A DNA stretch of 64,000 bases, from assembly GCA_019321725.1 (NCBI GenBank), contig CM033120.1, positions 12,430,278-12,494,277 of the forward strand, written 5' to 3'. Shown here in pieces: positions 1 through 13,600 of the stretch. The stretch's first letter is position 1, and the number at the start of each line of letters is the position of its first letter. The position numbers and the translations under genes are program-made. Below the pieces are notes generated by a model. That model saw nothing but the letters and a program-made list of their open reading frames with translations. It ran no database searches and was not told the origin of the DNA. Origin of the DNA: Paulownia fortunei. Its lineage: Eukaryota > Streptophyta > Magnoliopsida > Lamiales > Paulowniaceae.

Positions 1-1961
1 AAGCAAAAAAAAGTGCCACAGAGAGGATTAGGTGTTGCTCAGCTTGAGAAGATTAGATTGGAGGAACAACAAAAGAAGGAGTCATTACAAACAGCAAACA
101 TTTTGGCAAAAAATGCAATTGGTTCACCTAGTGATACTACTCCATTCTTAGCTGTTCAATGCCCCAACTTTAGGCCAGGTCTTTCCCCTTTTCACAATTC
201 AGTTCCACTGCCACCACCATCACCAATTAATCTCCCTTCACCAAATGCATTGTATAGGCATGCCCCATCAGGCACCGATATTGAAATTCGGAATGAAAGT
301 TCTGTTCAAATTTCGAAGCAATTAAATGCCGGTGGAGGGGAAATAGTTTCGGAAGCTATTTCGAGTCCCGGACATGGCAATTGGCCTAGATTGTGGAATG
401 ATGAGTACAATCTTGCAGGAGAGAAACAAAGGTTAGATCATCATGGATTTGCCTTCGAGCCACAAGTGAATTTACCATATGAGTCAACCACCCCAATTTT
501 ACCTCTTCCAATTGTGCCTCAGAGATCACACCAATTTCAGCGACTTTCTTCTTCTTCAATGGTTAGTTAAGCCCTACAAATGATATGTAAAGTGCAATAT
601 AGTATATAGTTAGTTCTTGTGTGTTTGAGGTATTGGGTGTATCTTTGTGTTGAATCTGTTGATGAACCAATTGATATGCGGCAGTTGCAGGTGAATTCCT
701 CTTCAGGGATTTCATCCTCGTCAGTACTAAGTTCTCAGATGGAGCCCCCTTCAAACCAAAGTTTTCGTGGTAACAACTATACACCTTTGTGGACAGAGGA
801 AGATAAGGTATCCTTGTTCTTTCTTTTTACTCATTAATGTATACAAGATGACATTTTTACTCCAATGACTGAAATCTAGTTTGAGTTTTTTACAACAATA
901 AGATGATGTATTGTGATAATTACTAGGACCACTAGACTTCTAGTTCATCAGTTAGTAGAAATGTTCTGTATGGTAAGGTTGGAGTATGAAAATTGGGACA
1001 TTTGTCAATGTCTACATACTGTTATTTATTATTTTTTCCCTGTTCTTTTGTCATGATCATATAAACTTTGACCACAACATATTGCATAATTTATTTTTTT
1101 TCAAACATGGTGAATTTTTCTGAAATTTTTATTTTCATTCAGTATAGGATTGAGCAGGTTCTTCCAGTTTTTATGGTATATCTGATTTGGTTATGATGAT
1201 ATGTAGATGGTTGGCATGAAGAGGTCCTACCCCTTCTCTCTTGACAGTCCACCAGCCCCTTCCTTGCACTGCAATTTTCATCCTAGCTATGCTGCTTCCA
1301 TATCTAAATCAGATGAATTAGCTTCATGTACCAATCGATGCACAGCTCATATGGAACACAGAAACAAATGCATCAAGTTCAGTAACTATTAATTTGTATG
1401 TCTTGATGTTGAGAAAATTATGGACTCCTAATTCTTGAGTACGCTGACAGTTTTTCTTTCACAACTTTTCCAGAGAAGGCCTTTCAAACTCAAATCCCCT
1501 GCCTGAGCGGAATCCAAATGAAGTAACCAGCGATAATGGGAGGCTAAATGGAGACTTTCTAACATTGGCTCCTCCGGCAGTTGCTTCTCCACCTTTGGAC
1601 TCAAAGCACAAGAATCCTTTGGATTATTCAGGTCACCAAGGACACGAATTATCTGAATATGAATGCATGCCCAGTCAGGTGTGCAATGAAAATTGTTAAA
1701 ATCTCTATTCACCCTGCCATTTATTCATTGTTTCTCATTTCTGTTCAGTTCTTTCATGTGATGTCTTGACTCAAAATTTCACTTCTATTGTATTGACAGG
1801 AATATGCCAAAAGCCAAATCCATCAGCCTGGACCAAGTGGATCAGTAGAACAGTCTTTTACCTTCTTCCCAATTAAGTTGCGAACCAACCAAACTACCAC
1901 CCATGTAAGCAATGGCAATGGTGAAAAAGGAGAAACAATTGATCTCAATCTAAAGCTATAG
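1..1961 (+). CDS. SPEAR: SPEAR/TIE-type transcriptional repressor, 5'-truncated by the window edge
   Basis: The window opens inside an exon reading K-Q-K-K-V-P-Q-R followed by GLGVAQLEKIRLEEQQKK, the SPEAR motif shared by SPOROCYTELESS/NOZZLE and the TIE (TCP interactor containing EAR motif) proteins. Exons that keep frame across GT-AG introns are 1-561, 691-807, 1207-1376, 1474-1678 and 1800-1961. The last codons read ETIDLNLKL-stop, an LxLxL-type EAR motif that in this family recruits TOPLESS co-repressors; SPEAR/TIE proteins dampen TCP transcription factors in the nucleus. The middle is proline/serine-rich, with a recognisable block around NNYTPLWTEEDK (exon 2) and MVGMKRSYPFSLD (exon 3). 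The true start codon lies upstream; the GTG at 13 is internal. Family assignment is strong because both end motifs are present; which paralogue is open. Confidence 0.88.
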
Positions 1962-3179
1962 AAGCTTGTTCAAGTCTTGGGGTGACTTGATTATGTGTAA
2001 ATCTTTTTACCTTGAAACAGCTTGTTAATCTTAATGGTCATTCTGCCTGTTGGTTGCCATCTTACTCTGGGTTCCCTTCAAATTTTTGTTGTGTTATGGG
2101 TACTAGAGTCCAAACAAATATGGATCTGCTTAAGTTGGATCCTTAAAAGACCAAAATCTAAAATCTTGACCGTGTGAACATGGGAAATGAGAGGATTATA
2201 GGAAAGAGGAGATGTATTGCTTGGTTTCTTTGTTGCATTATCTTTTAGGCTAAAGCAACTTTGGTGGTTGCACCCACCAAACTTTTGGTGTTTCTGCAAG
2301 TTATTTGCTTGAATTTTGGATAAGTCCTGTACACTTGTTAGAAACAAAATTTTAGCATGTGAGATTGATGGGATCTGATTATTATGCTCTCCTTTTTTCC
2401 TGGCTTCTCAGGGGACATTAAACTTGAGCTCATTACGTATAGAGCATAGTCATGTTCTTGAAAATGATTCAATTACCAAAATTCCTTACGTATCAAATAT
2501 GGCATCAGTGTTTGTGTGTTGCAGCACTGCAAACTTCCTCATCCTAGTTCAAGAGTATGTGCCTGCCTCTCTCCATGTATGGAAGTACATGGTTACTCAG
2601 CTTTGCACTAAAATCTTTCCTTCTGTTGAGTATTTTCCTGCACTATCTTGACTTTGTGTTGCAAGAATTGTGATCGATGGCCAGATAGTCATTGTTCTGC
2701 TTTGCATTTTGCTTTATTACTAGCACATTTTGTACGTGTTTTTGGAGTCGGTAATTCAAGGAAAATCTAGTCAGAGTGTATTGTTTTTGTCCCGAGTTTG
2801 TTCAAGCTTAGGTAGAGATAGATTCCATAGTTTTCTCATCACGCAACAGATGAAGGGATCGTGGTGCAAAGTTTAACATATTGAACCAGTCTTGAATGGT
2901 TGAAATTTGCTTGTGTATGTAGCTAATGTGAGCAGTAGAAATTTCCAATGTTTTTTATGGATCCTAAAACCCTCTTTTCTAATGCAATAAATTGGAGTAG
3001 AAAATCTTGGCTATATCTCTACATGTTTCCTAGACCAAATGGTAGAGGACTGTAAGGAATAGTTCATTATGTTCAATTTGCTTTGGCCTAGTTTAGAAAA
3101 GGAGAAGGGCATAAGTGACCGACTGTATCCTTCAATAAGGCAGTGAATTTAATTGTAATTCATTTAGTTTTCCATGCAT

Positions 3180-3193
3180 CCCCCCCCCCCCCC
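3180..3193. repeat. Poly-C tract (about 14 C)
   Basis: An uninterrupted C run of about 14 bases lies inside AT-rich spacer. The length is likely to vary between individuals and sequencing methods. Confidence 0.9.
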
Positions 3194-4119
3194 AACCCAT
3201 CATCACATATTCATATGAATTACGGTGAAATGCACACTTTATATGTATTACTTTATATGTATTATTAGGTATAACTAGAGTAATTGAGAATTCAAATGGT
3301 CATAAATGTTAGAAAAAAAATTACACAAAATCTTAATTGGGGTGGAAGTAAGAAAGGAAATGATCAAATTGAAAGACAGGACATTGTTTATTTATTTTAT
3401 AAGGTCAAAGATTAATATTTCAGTCAGTCTTCGACATATTACCTAGAAAATCGTTGAATTACCACACCACTGTGAATTTGACATTTGATATCATAAAACA
3501 TAAGGAAATATTTTATCCTTATATGTTGGAAATTCTGAGATCCTACCGAGAGACATAGGTATTATACAGTATTATTTGAATATTTTATAATCAGATTTTA
3601 GATTCTAATCACTTAATCAGTCATAAAGTTATATCTTAGAATCTGGACTGAGATTCGATGCTGTGTGACATACTTACCCTGGCTAAAATTGGATAAATGT
3701 TTGTTGTAGATTTTCATATTGTAAGTTTTTAAGTATAATAATTTATTATTTTATGATATTATTCATCTACTACATGGAATTGTCTCTTTAATAACTAAAT
3801 CTCTCCAACTAAAATTAAACAAAATTATTAAAAAAGGAAAAAGAAAAGAAAAATAAGTAAAGCATGCACAATAAAAAACAAACTTTTGGAATTCTAAATT
3901 GTTTTCTAATTGAAGTAGACATCAATGGAATTACCAAGGTATACTAAAAAATTTAATGGTTTATTAATATTTTACTTGGGATTATTTTTATCTTCACAAA
4001 AAAAGTTAATAAATGTAAAACATTCTAAACTGTTCTTACTTTTGAAATAGTATAGATATAGATAGTATTTATATTGTTTATTATTCCATTAGAACATTAT
4101 TATAAAAAAAAGTAAATTA

Positions 4120-4319
4120 TACTCCCTGCATTCTAAAATAAAGGCTCTCATTTGATTCAAATTGAAATTTTACGTAAAATTTTAAAAAATAAATTTTTTA
4201 TATATCTTTATATTACTGTAATCAAATCGTGGGTGAAAATTAGTAGTGTGGTAACTTTGAAAATATAATTTTTATTAGATATCCCAAAAAAAAAATGAAA
4301 ACCATAAAAATAGATGAAG
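4120..4319. mobile_element. Possible Stowaway-like MITE (degenerate)
   Basis: The left end reads TACTCCCTGCATTCTAAAAT, and the right end, reversed, begins ACTTCATCTATTTTTATGG, so the ends are imperfectly inverted. The interior phrase GTGAAAATTAGTAGTGTGG resembles the interior of the element at 25354-25590. The ends are weak, so this is a tentative call. Confidence 0.35.
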
Positions 4320-4478
4320 TGTTATCTAATCTAATATTAAATTCACATAAACAAATAGAGGACAGTATTTTCTTATAGCATTCAAAAGTGCCTCTAAAAG
4401 CTTGATTTTCATATTCTTGCCCATAGTTAAGTCGCTTTTAGCTAAAATCCGCCTTTTTACTCCTAATGCAAAATCGCA

Positions 4479-4486
4479 TATAAATA
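4479..4486 (+). promoter_or_regulatory. TATA box of RPS6
   Basis: TATAAATA lies about 70 bp upstream of the RPS6 start codon, leaving room for a short pyrimidine-rich leader (CTCCCCCC...TTTCTTTCTTCC). No transcript data are available. Confidence 0.65.
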
Positions 4487-4554
4487 GAGAGGACGATTTC
4501 CTCCCCCCAAATCTCATTTCCCTTTTCTTTCTTCCAGCTTCTGAGAATCCAACA

Positions 4555-6347
4555 ATGGCGTTAGCTTCTTTGTCCTTTTCCGCTCTCATAATCCCCAAAC
4601 CACTCCTACCTCACTCCCACTCTTCTTCTCTCACTCTCCACACTTTCTTCAAATGGAAAAATGCCATTAAAATTTCACAGTTGGGAAGCAGCCTGAACCC
4701 CCAGAGAACAGCAGCCTCCGTGAGAGCGGAATTCGACATATCCCTTTTCGAAAGAGATTTAGGAGGCAGCGATGCCCCGCCACCAACCGCGCCCGGGGCG
4801 GGCTTCCCTGACGTGGAGGATAAGGAGGAGCCCCAGTGCCCGCCAGTACGAGACCATGGTCGTTTTACGGCCCGACATGTCTGAAGATGAGCGACTCGCC
4901 TTTACACAGAAGTATGAAGAGGTAATATTTTTTTTCCCATTTTCATTGTTTTCAGTTCATTGCTGGCTTTGATTTTTGGCTTAATATATGATTTCTTGAT
5001 GTTGTTGTTAGTGTTTTAAAGCTTCCCTTTTGGGAATATATACCCGTGCTCTTGTGAACGGGATGAGTGTTGTTTTTTGGATTCTTAATTGTTGGAAATG
5101 TGGGAAGATATGGTGTGCAGATTTTAGCCTTAGTGGTGGTTTGGGGTAATTGGTGAATGCAATTGGGCTTTTGGAGGATAATGAAGAATTCAAGAATTAG
5201 ACCATTGATTGTTTTATTTTTATTTTCTTTAAATGTCCTTGTTGGTCCTAGGTCCCTATTTGTAGATGCATTTAACTTAAGGAATAAGCTTGATGAGAAA
5301 ACATTTGAACCTGAAAGAGATGGATATACAATCTTGAATTTATGCGAATACTGTCTAGGAAGTGGCATTATAGGAATTGAATATGTGTGTGTTTAAGAAG
5401 ATATGTTTTACTGATACAAATTGAACTTTATTTTTCTGAGAGATGATATAATGCCCATGATCTATTCTAGTATGATGGAATGATTGTCGGTTATTGCTTA
5501 GCAATTATATGACTTTATACTGAAGACACATTTATGTCATATTGTTCTATGACAACATTGTAATTGGATTCTCTCCCCTTCTTCAGTAGAAAGTATATTG
5601 GGGAAGGAGATCTCTTGTAGAGTACAGTAATGGAATTGCGCAATATAGGACTACTTAACATTGTAATCTTAATGTTTTAATCTCATTCTAGTGGTAGGAA
5701 ATAAAATGAATTGGCAATTTCTAAGTTAATAATGGAGAAAATTGTTTGTATTTTACCAATTAGGTAAAGTCAACGTAAGTTTAGGTAGCTCAGTGAAGTT
5801 TTTCACTTGGATGAAAATATGCTAAAATAAATTTATCTGCTCTTCTGGGAAGTTAGCAATATTCTTATTATTCCTGTGTTACTTCTTTGTGTGCAGGACC
5901 AACAATTCTGTTTTGAATTTCAGTAGGTTATTGCTTCCTATTAAGGCATTACCCCATGAACAAACTCAAATGATTGAGAACATAAACCAAAATTAAGCAG
6001 CCGCTTGCCAGTGAAAGGGAAATGTATTGCTTTCTAAATCCTGTTGCGCTATACTCTGCTGGCAAAGTTTTCTAAAAATTTATGCTTGAACTTGGTTTCT
6101 GCAGTTGTTTGTTGCTGGTGGTGGTATGTATCTAGAGGTGTTCAACAGAGGGGTAATTCCATTTGCTTATAGCATCAAGAAGAAAAACAAAGCTGGAGAA
6201 AGCAACACTTACTTGGATTGTATCTACCTTCTGTTTACCCATTTCACCAAGCCTGAGTCGATGTCGATTCTTGGGGATACACTGCTAAGAGATGATGATG
6301 TTATCCGATCATCCGGTTTCAAGATAAGAAAAAGGAAGTTGTTTTAG
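4555..6347 (+). CDS. RPS6: Plastid 30S ribosomal protein bS6 (apparent frameshift in exon 1)
   Basis: Two exons, 4555-4921 and 6105-6347, are joined by a GT-AG intron. The N-terminus (MALASLSFSALIIPKP..., Ser-rich, few acidic residues) looks like a chloroplast transit peptide. The mature part has the bS6 core: RQYETMVVLRPDMSEDE in exon 1, then LFVAGGGMYLEVFNRGVIP, AYSIKKKNKAGE and a basic end FKIRKRKLF in exon 2. The protein is a component of the small subunit of plastid ribosomes. The start ATG sits in a good context (AACAATGGCG). The reading frame of the transit peptide through P-Q-C-P-P and that of R-Q-Y-E differ by one base; the break lies at about 4838-4844, within a GCCCGCC repeat. Relatives usually have a few extra residues (P-G-L/M) here, so a short deletion or an assembly indel is likely. 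Because the rest is so well conserved, I favour a real gene with a sequence error. Confidence 0.85.
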
Positions 6348-7693
6348 AGACCTTCCTTGTCCTACATGAGCGCACTGTATAATTTAGTTAGCAGCTATGT
6401 TGTCCATCAACCTGGCCACCAGTTCATTTTCCCCGGATATAGAAAGAGAATTATTTATTTATTTTGTTGAATGAGCAACTTATGGAGGAATTTTGGCTAA
6501 GAACTTGAGAAAGTCGTACTTGAATCCCAAATGAAGGGGGAAGCAATTTGACATCATGTGTTGTCATGCTTATTCTTGTATCTTTCGAACCGTTTCTTAT
6601 ATCATTCTTTTGCATTGCCCTTTTAATGGTATTCAATTCCAACCATTTATTTGTGTCAAGCTTCTTGTAAATCATGTTAGTAGAATGGCTTCTCTTGTAT
6701 TTTGTTAAGTGAATATAATTAAGGAACGGAACTGTCCTGACAATAAGATAGATAATAGATGTAATTTGGAAGTGGGTTTAAAAGAAATTTGATAATTAAT
6801 TCTTATCACAGCAATAATTTTTTTTTAAAGTGCTCAATCATGCTATATTGCAGAGTACACTAGAGATTCTGATTTGAGACTGAGACCTGCTCTGGTGCAG
6901 CACGAAGTTCTTGCTGATAGGAGTTTATAAAAATTTCTAAGTTTAATCAAACACTTTTTAAATCCTAAAATTTAATTTTCAATATCACCAAGTTGTAATT
7001 GAACTTCTGGATTTTTGCTTTTCGTAATGAGCTGGTTCAATTTTTCAAGCTCCAACTCAATTTTTTTTACAAGCTGACCTTAAGGCCGAAGATTGCGGAT
7101 TTTTATCTTTTCTATTTTTTCTTAATGTTTTGAAATTTAATTGATAATAATGATGATACTATTTTTAGTAAAAATAATAATAAATTATGAGTTCATAATT
7201 TTATATTACAATGAACTTATTAACAATTTTAATATTTAAGTTATAGTTTAACATTATATGATAAATATTATAACAAAATATTACAGATATTAGTTAAGAT
7301 AATTAAATATTAATTGCTGATTAGATAAAGTAACAGAATTATTTTCTATACTACAGGTGACCTCTAATAAGCTTAACTAAAACAGAACCGAACTTGATAT
7401 TTTTGAATCGAACTCAAACTTAAACCTAAAAATTTGCAAATGGAGCTCCATTTGCAGCCCCACAGTTATATACTATATAAGCAGTGCAACACCTTTATTT
7501 AATCATAGGCCAATTACAGAAATAAGAGATTTGGGCTCAAAGAAGCCCCTAAATAAGTGTGTAACGTCTTATGTTATACATGCACACATGTAGAGAAGGT
7601 GCTTATGATCTAACTATCCTTTTATACACGTTTCGTGCATATGATAGAAAATGTTACACGAGCCCAAAAAGATTTGAGTTGCCATCGATGGAC
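6348..7693. other. Spacer between convergent RPS6 and NCL1
   Basis: RPS6 (+) and NCL1 (-) converge on this region, so it should contain both 3' UTRs. It becomes AT-rich from about 6700. I see no further coding exon or RNA gene. Confidence 0.6.
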
Positions 7694-10600
7694 CTACGAC
7701 CAGCCGAAGACATAGTCAAGAACATATACAAGTGCCAAAGAAAATGGATACAGCAGGAAAGCTATAAAAAATGTCCACAGTGGAAAAGTGGTGCGGATGC
7801 TAGCGATGATCCCCATCACAATGCACACAAACAAGATAACCAGGACTTCGGATGAGAAGTCCCAGACCAACCCTCTGACGTAAACAAGGCCAAGAAGACC
7901 GACAGACAGAGGACATTGTTCATGGTAACAGCTCCATATAACTGAAACAGCAAAATAAATAGTCGGGTACATAAACCAGATACTATTTTTTACTACATCA
8001 CATACAATTAACCTGGGACGGGGACATGATTCAGTTCTGCAGGCATCCTTTTTCTCTTCTTTAGTTATGAAGATCATTGTTCGGGTTCAAGTTTTTTCTC
8101 TTGCAGATGCTTATTTAATTTAATTTTCTTTTCTTTGGAAAGTGGAGGGAGGGGGAGAATTCCATGCAATGCACTTAAACTGCGGCTAATACATTTAAGA
8201 ACCACAGAATACTAATGAGAATGAAAAAGCAGCATACCTCTGAAAATGTCAAAGAGGCAGATCTTGACGTCTTCCTGCTAGCAAATATAATTGCGGACAC
8301 CGCCTCACTTGAATTGGTAGCAAATGGCAGCGCAACAAATGAGATGAAAAAAGTAGGAATACTTGTGGCAGTGGAGAAATTATCAACAGCATCAACCAGA
8401 GGATCAGCAAATGCAGCTGCAATAATGGTTCCCAGCAGCAACAATAGTGCAGCCTTAAATGAGTTCCATCGGGGATTCTCAACGCCCTCAACAATCTCAT
8501 CACTTTGTTCCCCCAAAAGATCGTGTTCTCTCCTTGTTTGCTGCCAAAGAAAGAAAAAACAAAACAAAAAAACCCATGAAAGAACAATCTTAAGAATAGT
8601 AAAATACTCTAAAAATGCTGATTACATGACGACTTACTGTGTGGAAATCATCTATATACTTCGTCGAATCAGTGTGAACAGAAACTTTGGTACCCCTGGC
8701 CTCTTCAAGCCATCTCCCAACTCCAGCAATGAACTCATTCAAATCAACTTTCGAGTCAAGAGAGGTATCAAAATCCTTCATCAGTTTCTCCACTGCATCA
8801 TTCTCATCGAAATTATTCTCATTCAAATGGATTCCAATAATTAGAGCTTTTAGTTCTGAGTGTGAAAGGTATCCATCCTCATCATCATCACTTGTCTTAA
8901 AGAGCCTGCAGTATCAGAGAAGATGACAGATATCAATTAAAAGGCAGAAGCAAAAAGGTAAAAATGAGTGCTGGAAAGCAATATAATCAGCAGAGTACCA
9001 ACAACACCAAACTTACTTCATCAATACTTCTTCATTAGGTTTTCCATCTTCTGTGGCAAGCTTCCCCAAGGCACACATTTTTAAATGCTTCAAGATTCCT
9101 GATATGACATGCTTGTGCTTTGCATAAGCAATCCGCCGCCTCTGAACCCAGGGCTGGAGTACCTGCAGAAGAAGTTTAAAAGAATGTTGAGTGATTCCTA
9201 AAAGTAAATAAACAGAAGTGAGCATTGCATCGAGTCCATTAACAGAAAGTACCATCACGAACTGCATACCAAAATGCCTAATTACTAATTTTGGCTAGCT
9301 AGCTACCCTCCGTTTGCCACGTATGGCCCCATTGTATATGTATTTGGAAATGGTAGTAGAATAATAACGAGAATCCAAAAGAATGTCTGGATTCATAATG
9401 TAGCAGTTCACAAAAGAACTTAAAGATTGAACTATGGCGAGCATTCCTGAATATATCATTTTTGACATGCCTAATTGAACCACTAAAACAATACAAAGCC
9501 TTTCACTGTCCTAGTGTTTTTCTTTTCAAACTGCAAATCACTATAAAATGTTGATCTGATAGGTGCTAAGGTGAAGCCTATTGACACCACATTGGGGTGA
9601 CAGAGAATACTGATAATGATAGTTCCCGAATGAAATTTGGACTTGAAAATTTTCATCAATGAAAAAAAAAAAGAAAATTGGAAGGCCACTTTAACATTGA
9701 CAAGAAAACGACTTTCAAAAGGATTTTCGAGAACATGGGAACCTGGCCCCATGAACCTATAGAGGCTTCTCGTGTGAATTGAAAAAAGCTACTAAATTAT
9801 AAAATATTCGCATATGCAATGAAGATAAATAGGCAAATTAAATAACAGAACATGCAAATACCTGGTAAAGGCAATAGGATATCAGAAGTGAAACAGAAAC
9901 AATAAGAGCAATCAAGACAACCAAGTGTCTTCCTGAATTTGAGTGCAAAATTTGTGGTAATTGGACAATTATGAAGGGAATCACGGATACAGCCATGATA
10001 ATTCCTGCATAGCTTGTCCGCTTATCAGTGCTAATGCCAGAGCCTGCATGGACCAACACATAGTAAGAAGCATATGTTTACACAAATTTTGTGCAAAAAA
10101 AAAAAAAATACTAAAATCACATCACAAATTGTCAGAACAAAGTTTTTATTATTTGATATTGGAAGTATAACTCCAATTTCTTTTTAATTTTCAAATCACA
10201 AAGTATATTCTCCTTATTCTTGACTCCCTTTTTGTTCTTCGTTTCAAGGGCTTCAAAAGTGTATTTCTCGATTGAAAACTGAGAATTTGATGTCTTAATG
10301 GATGGATGCCAGAGACCTTGAATGAATCATGAGAAAAAAACATGTATTGATTGATTCTTCTTTTCAAACAAAAAAAATTGTTGAACTTGAGGAACTTGAA
10401 CTTTAAAGAATTGTGCAGATGGCTCAAAGGCTTGACGACCGCATCTTGAAGATCGATGGAACTTGGAAGAGTTGTGGAGAGTTCTTTCCTCCTTCTCCAA
10501 GTTGTCTCTATGCATGGTATCCCATGACGTCTTTATATAGGTGTTTAAGGTAAGAGAGTTACAACAGACTTAATATTACCTCTTCAATATATAAATATAA

Positions 10601-13600
10601 ATATTTAAAGAGATAACATCAATTCCATATAGATCACATATGACATACTTGAGTACATAATGTGGTGCAATTAGGTTCACCTTTGATTTCTTTTGCTGCA
10701 AAACTTGACACTTGGTTATATTAATACCAACAAAATTGGATATTTACTAACATAATTAAATTCCAAAAATAGACATAAAAAAATAAATTTATAACTAATG
10801 TAATATTTACACACAGCATCTTTCAATTGGTCATATATTAATTCGTGCCTCAGAAATTGTAAAAGTCAACAGATGCCGCACTCCAAGGTTTGGTGAAGAA
10901 TATGTCAGACAGGCGAGGCTTGAGGTACCTTTTGTTTTTAAATTTGAAGACGTTTTATACTCATATAAAGGAGTCCAATTAATTTTCTATGAATCTTGTA
11001 AACCTCTCATATTCGTATCAGTGAGTTTTTAATTTAAGTTTGTAGTCAAATTGAATTTGTTTTTGAAGACAATTTATACTCGTATCTAGGAGTCTCACTT
11101 GAATTTGAAAAAAATTATACTCATATTTAAGAGTCACATAAATTTGATTTTGTGGAAGTTTATACTCGTGTCAAGGAGTCACATAAATTTGATTTTGTAG
11201 ATAGTTTATATTCGTGTAAAGGAGTCACTTGAATTTAATTTTTTAGACAGTTTACAATCGTGCAGAGGAATCATATGAATTTGATTTTATAGACAATTTA
11301 TACTCATATCTTGGAACATTTTAGAAAACTTTGATTTATAGAATTTAGATAGCCAGGAGCATTTGAGATTCGAATACAAGGGAAAATTGCCCCTAATATC
11401 TTCATGAGATTCGTAGGTGGGAATGCCATCTCGTGATGTTAAGTTCTATATCACATGCTCCGGGTCACCAATTCCTCATCTTTGTGGCTTTATTACTTGA
11501 AGAATATAACATAATTCCAATGCATGGCTTCAGTGCACATCTCAATGGCGGAAGTTTCATACAGTTGATCGTTGCAGTTGAGACTTAAATCTCTCCACCT
11601 ATCGATGTAATCAGTGATGAGCTCGTCCATCCACTGTTGCGTATTTGATATTTCTATCATGTTGATAGTTCATCCTGTGCTCTAGAACAACATCAATCCA
11701 TGCATAGTTGCAAGTTTCCATAAAACAACGGACAAGTTGCTTTTGGTTGCCCTTCCTATCACACTGTTAGGCTTTGCAATGAGAATTTTCATTTCCAACA
11801 TTTCTATTAGGAATTTGGTTTTGCATTAATTTTCGTGTGAGAAACAAAATTATATTTGGATGAATGAATGAAAATGAGATTTATATAGGTTTGAAAATAA
11901 AAATATGTTTGGTTGGTAGTTTTGAGGGAATTTTAATTACGAAAGTACGTGATAAAAATGAAATTATGTTTGTTTGAATGTTTTATGATATTATTTTCAA
12001 AATTTTGAGTATATAATAACTTGTGAAGTTGATAATGGTGGGTCCACTTTAAGTGTTTAATTTGGATATGATAATTTATTAGAATGATTGGAAAGGTGGT
12101 GAGTCCCATTAGAATGATGTAGTTTGAAAATGGTTATATATTAGTTAGATGAAATTGATTGTGGTGGGGTCCACTTTGAATATTTTAATTTGAGTATAAT
12201 ATTTTATTTGTAAGATTTGTATGTGGTGGGTCCTATTAAAATGATTTAGTTTGAAAATAATATATTAAGTAGATATAGTTTGTAGTGGTGGGTCCCACTA
12301 GTATAATTTAAATTTAAAAGATGAAAATAGTGGTTGACACCTATCAGATTAAGGTTATATATATGGTTGGAAATTGAAATTATAAGTATGTAATTTTTTT
12401 GGAAAATGAAAAGATAAAATTGACATTTCTATTGAAAATATGTTAAACAAATATGATTAAGGATTTTGGAATAGTATAAAATGAGAAAAAGGGTTTTTAA
12501 AATGGGAACATACAAGGCCTTAGAGTTTGGGTTGCCAGTAACATTACCTTACTGGCATTCTGAAGGCATCAACGGGCATCATTTATGGTTTAAATATACA
12601 AGCAAGTTCTGGGAAGGTCTGCATGTTGAGTTCTTATAGCATTGACGATCATATCTTACAGCTTTTGAATAGACAACTAAGCAATGGAAGTTGCGTAGTG
12701 GTTGAATTTTGCTTGAAGTCATGATTTTTTGGTGCTTCATCAATTTGTTTATCCGTACGGGCATGGCTTGAGGAGGACGCATAAATGTAGTTGGATTCTC
12801 CAACACTCGGATGCTCTTTCTTGTCCATCAATTGAGCAATTTGAGGATATTTGGCTTCAATGACCTTTTTAGATCTACAATAATTTGAGTCATATGAGCA
12901 AATTCATTGTTGGTGGTTCTGTCGGTCACCATACTAGGCAATGCATATGATTTGGAATTAATTTCCTTTGGGCTTATTGGGTTTGATCCATTAGATGGAG
13001 TTTTGCCTGCATTATTTTGATGAACAATTCGTATCTTCCTTGGAGCCATGGAGAGAAAGCATAAACTTGATCTTTTCCCAGAAAGAAGGATGAGAGGCAC
13101 TATTGGTCCCATTGGGTGTGCTAAAAAATGCTGAAAATACCAAAAAAAAAAAATAATTGTGAGAACAAAAGTTTAGAAAACTCCATGTGAACAAATATCC
13201 AATCTTCCTTGGAGCCATGGAGTGTTTTAGAATAGAAATTTGATCTTTTCACAAAAAGAAAGGATAAGAGGCAAAATTGGTCCCACTGAGTGTGCCAAAA
13301 ATTTGTTCACATAAATGTGGCCCGAATAAAATAAATGCTAAAAGCACAAAAAAATAAAATAATAAAATAAAGTTGTGAGAATAAAATTTTATAGTAAATT
13401 GCATAAAAACCTTGCATCTTGCCAAATTTGAAAAAAAATCCCCTAGGATTAGAAAAATAGCCAAAAAGAACTTATATTACTGAAAATTCAACTCATATTC
13501 CAGATCTCATGTGGAATCAAAATCAAAGGCCCATATTTTTTATTTATTTTTCAGATATGAAAAAAAAAAACTGCCCATTAGATCTTGTTTGGAATCAAAA

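Larger units (their letters stand above)
1962..4478. other. Intergenic spacer between SPEAR and RPS6
   Basis: This stretch should include the SPEAR 3' UTR in its first few hundred bases. I see no convincing exon on either strand; open frames here are short and lack family motifs. It carries a C homopolymer at 3180-3193 and, from about 3200, a strongly AT-rich sequence with a MITE-like segment at about 4120-4319. Confidence 0.6.

Noticed and set aside
8215..8844. 209-codon plus-strand open frame
   Set aside because: It is an antisense shadow of NCL1 exons 5 and 6, which carry the EF-hand and exchanger motifs on the other strand.
10191..10515. Minus-strand open frames (78 and 62 codons)
   Set aside because: They lie inside the LTR repeat and have a diverged, frame-broken counterpart in the other LTR copy.
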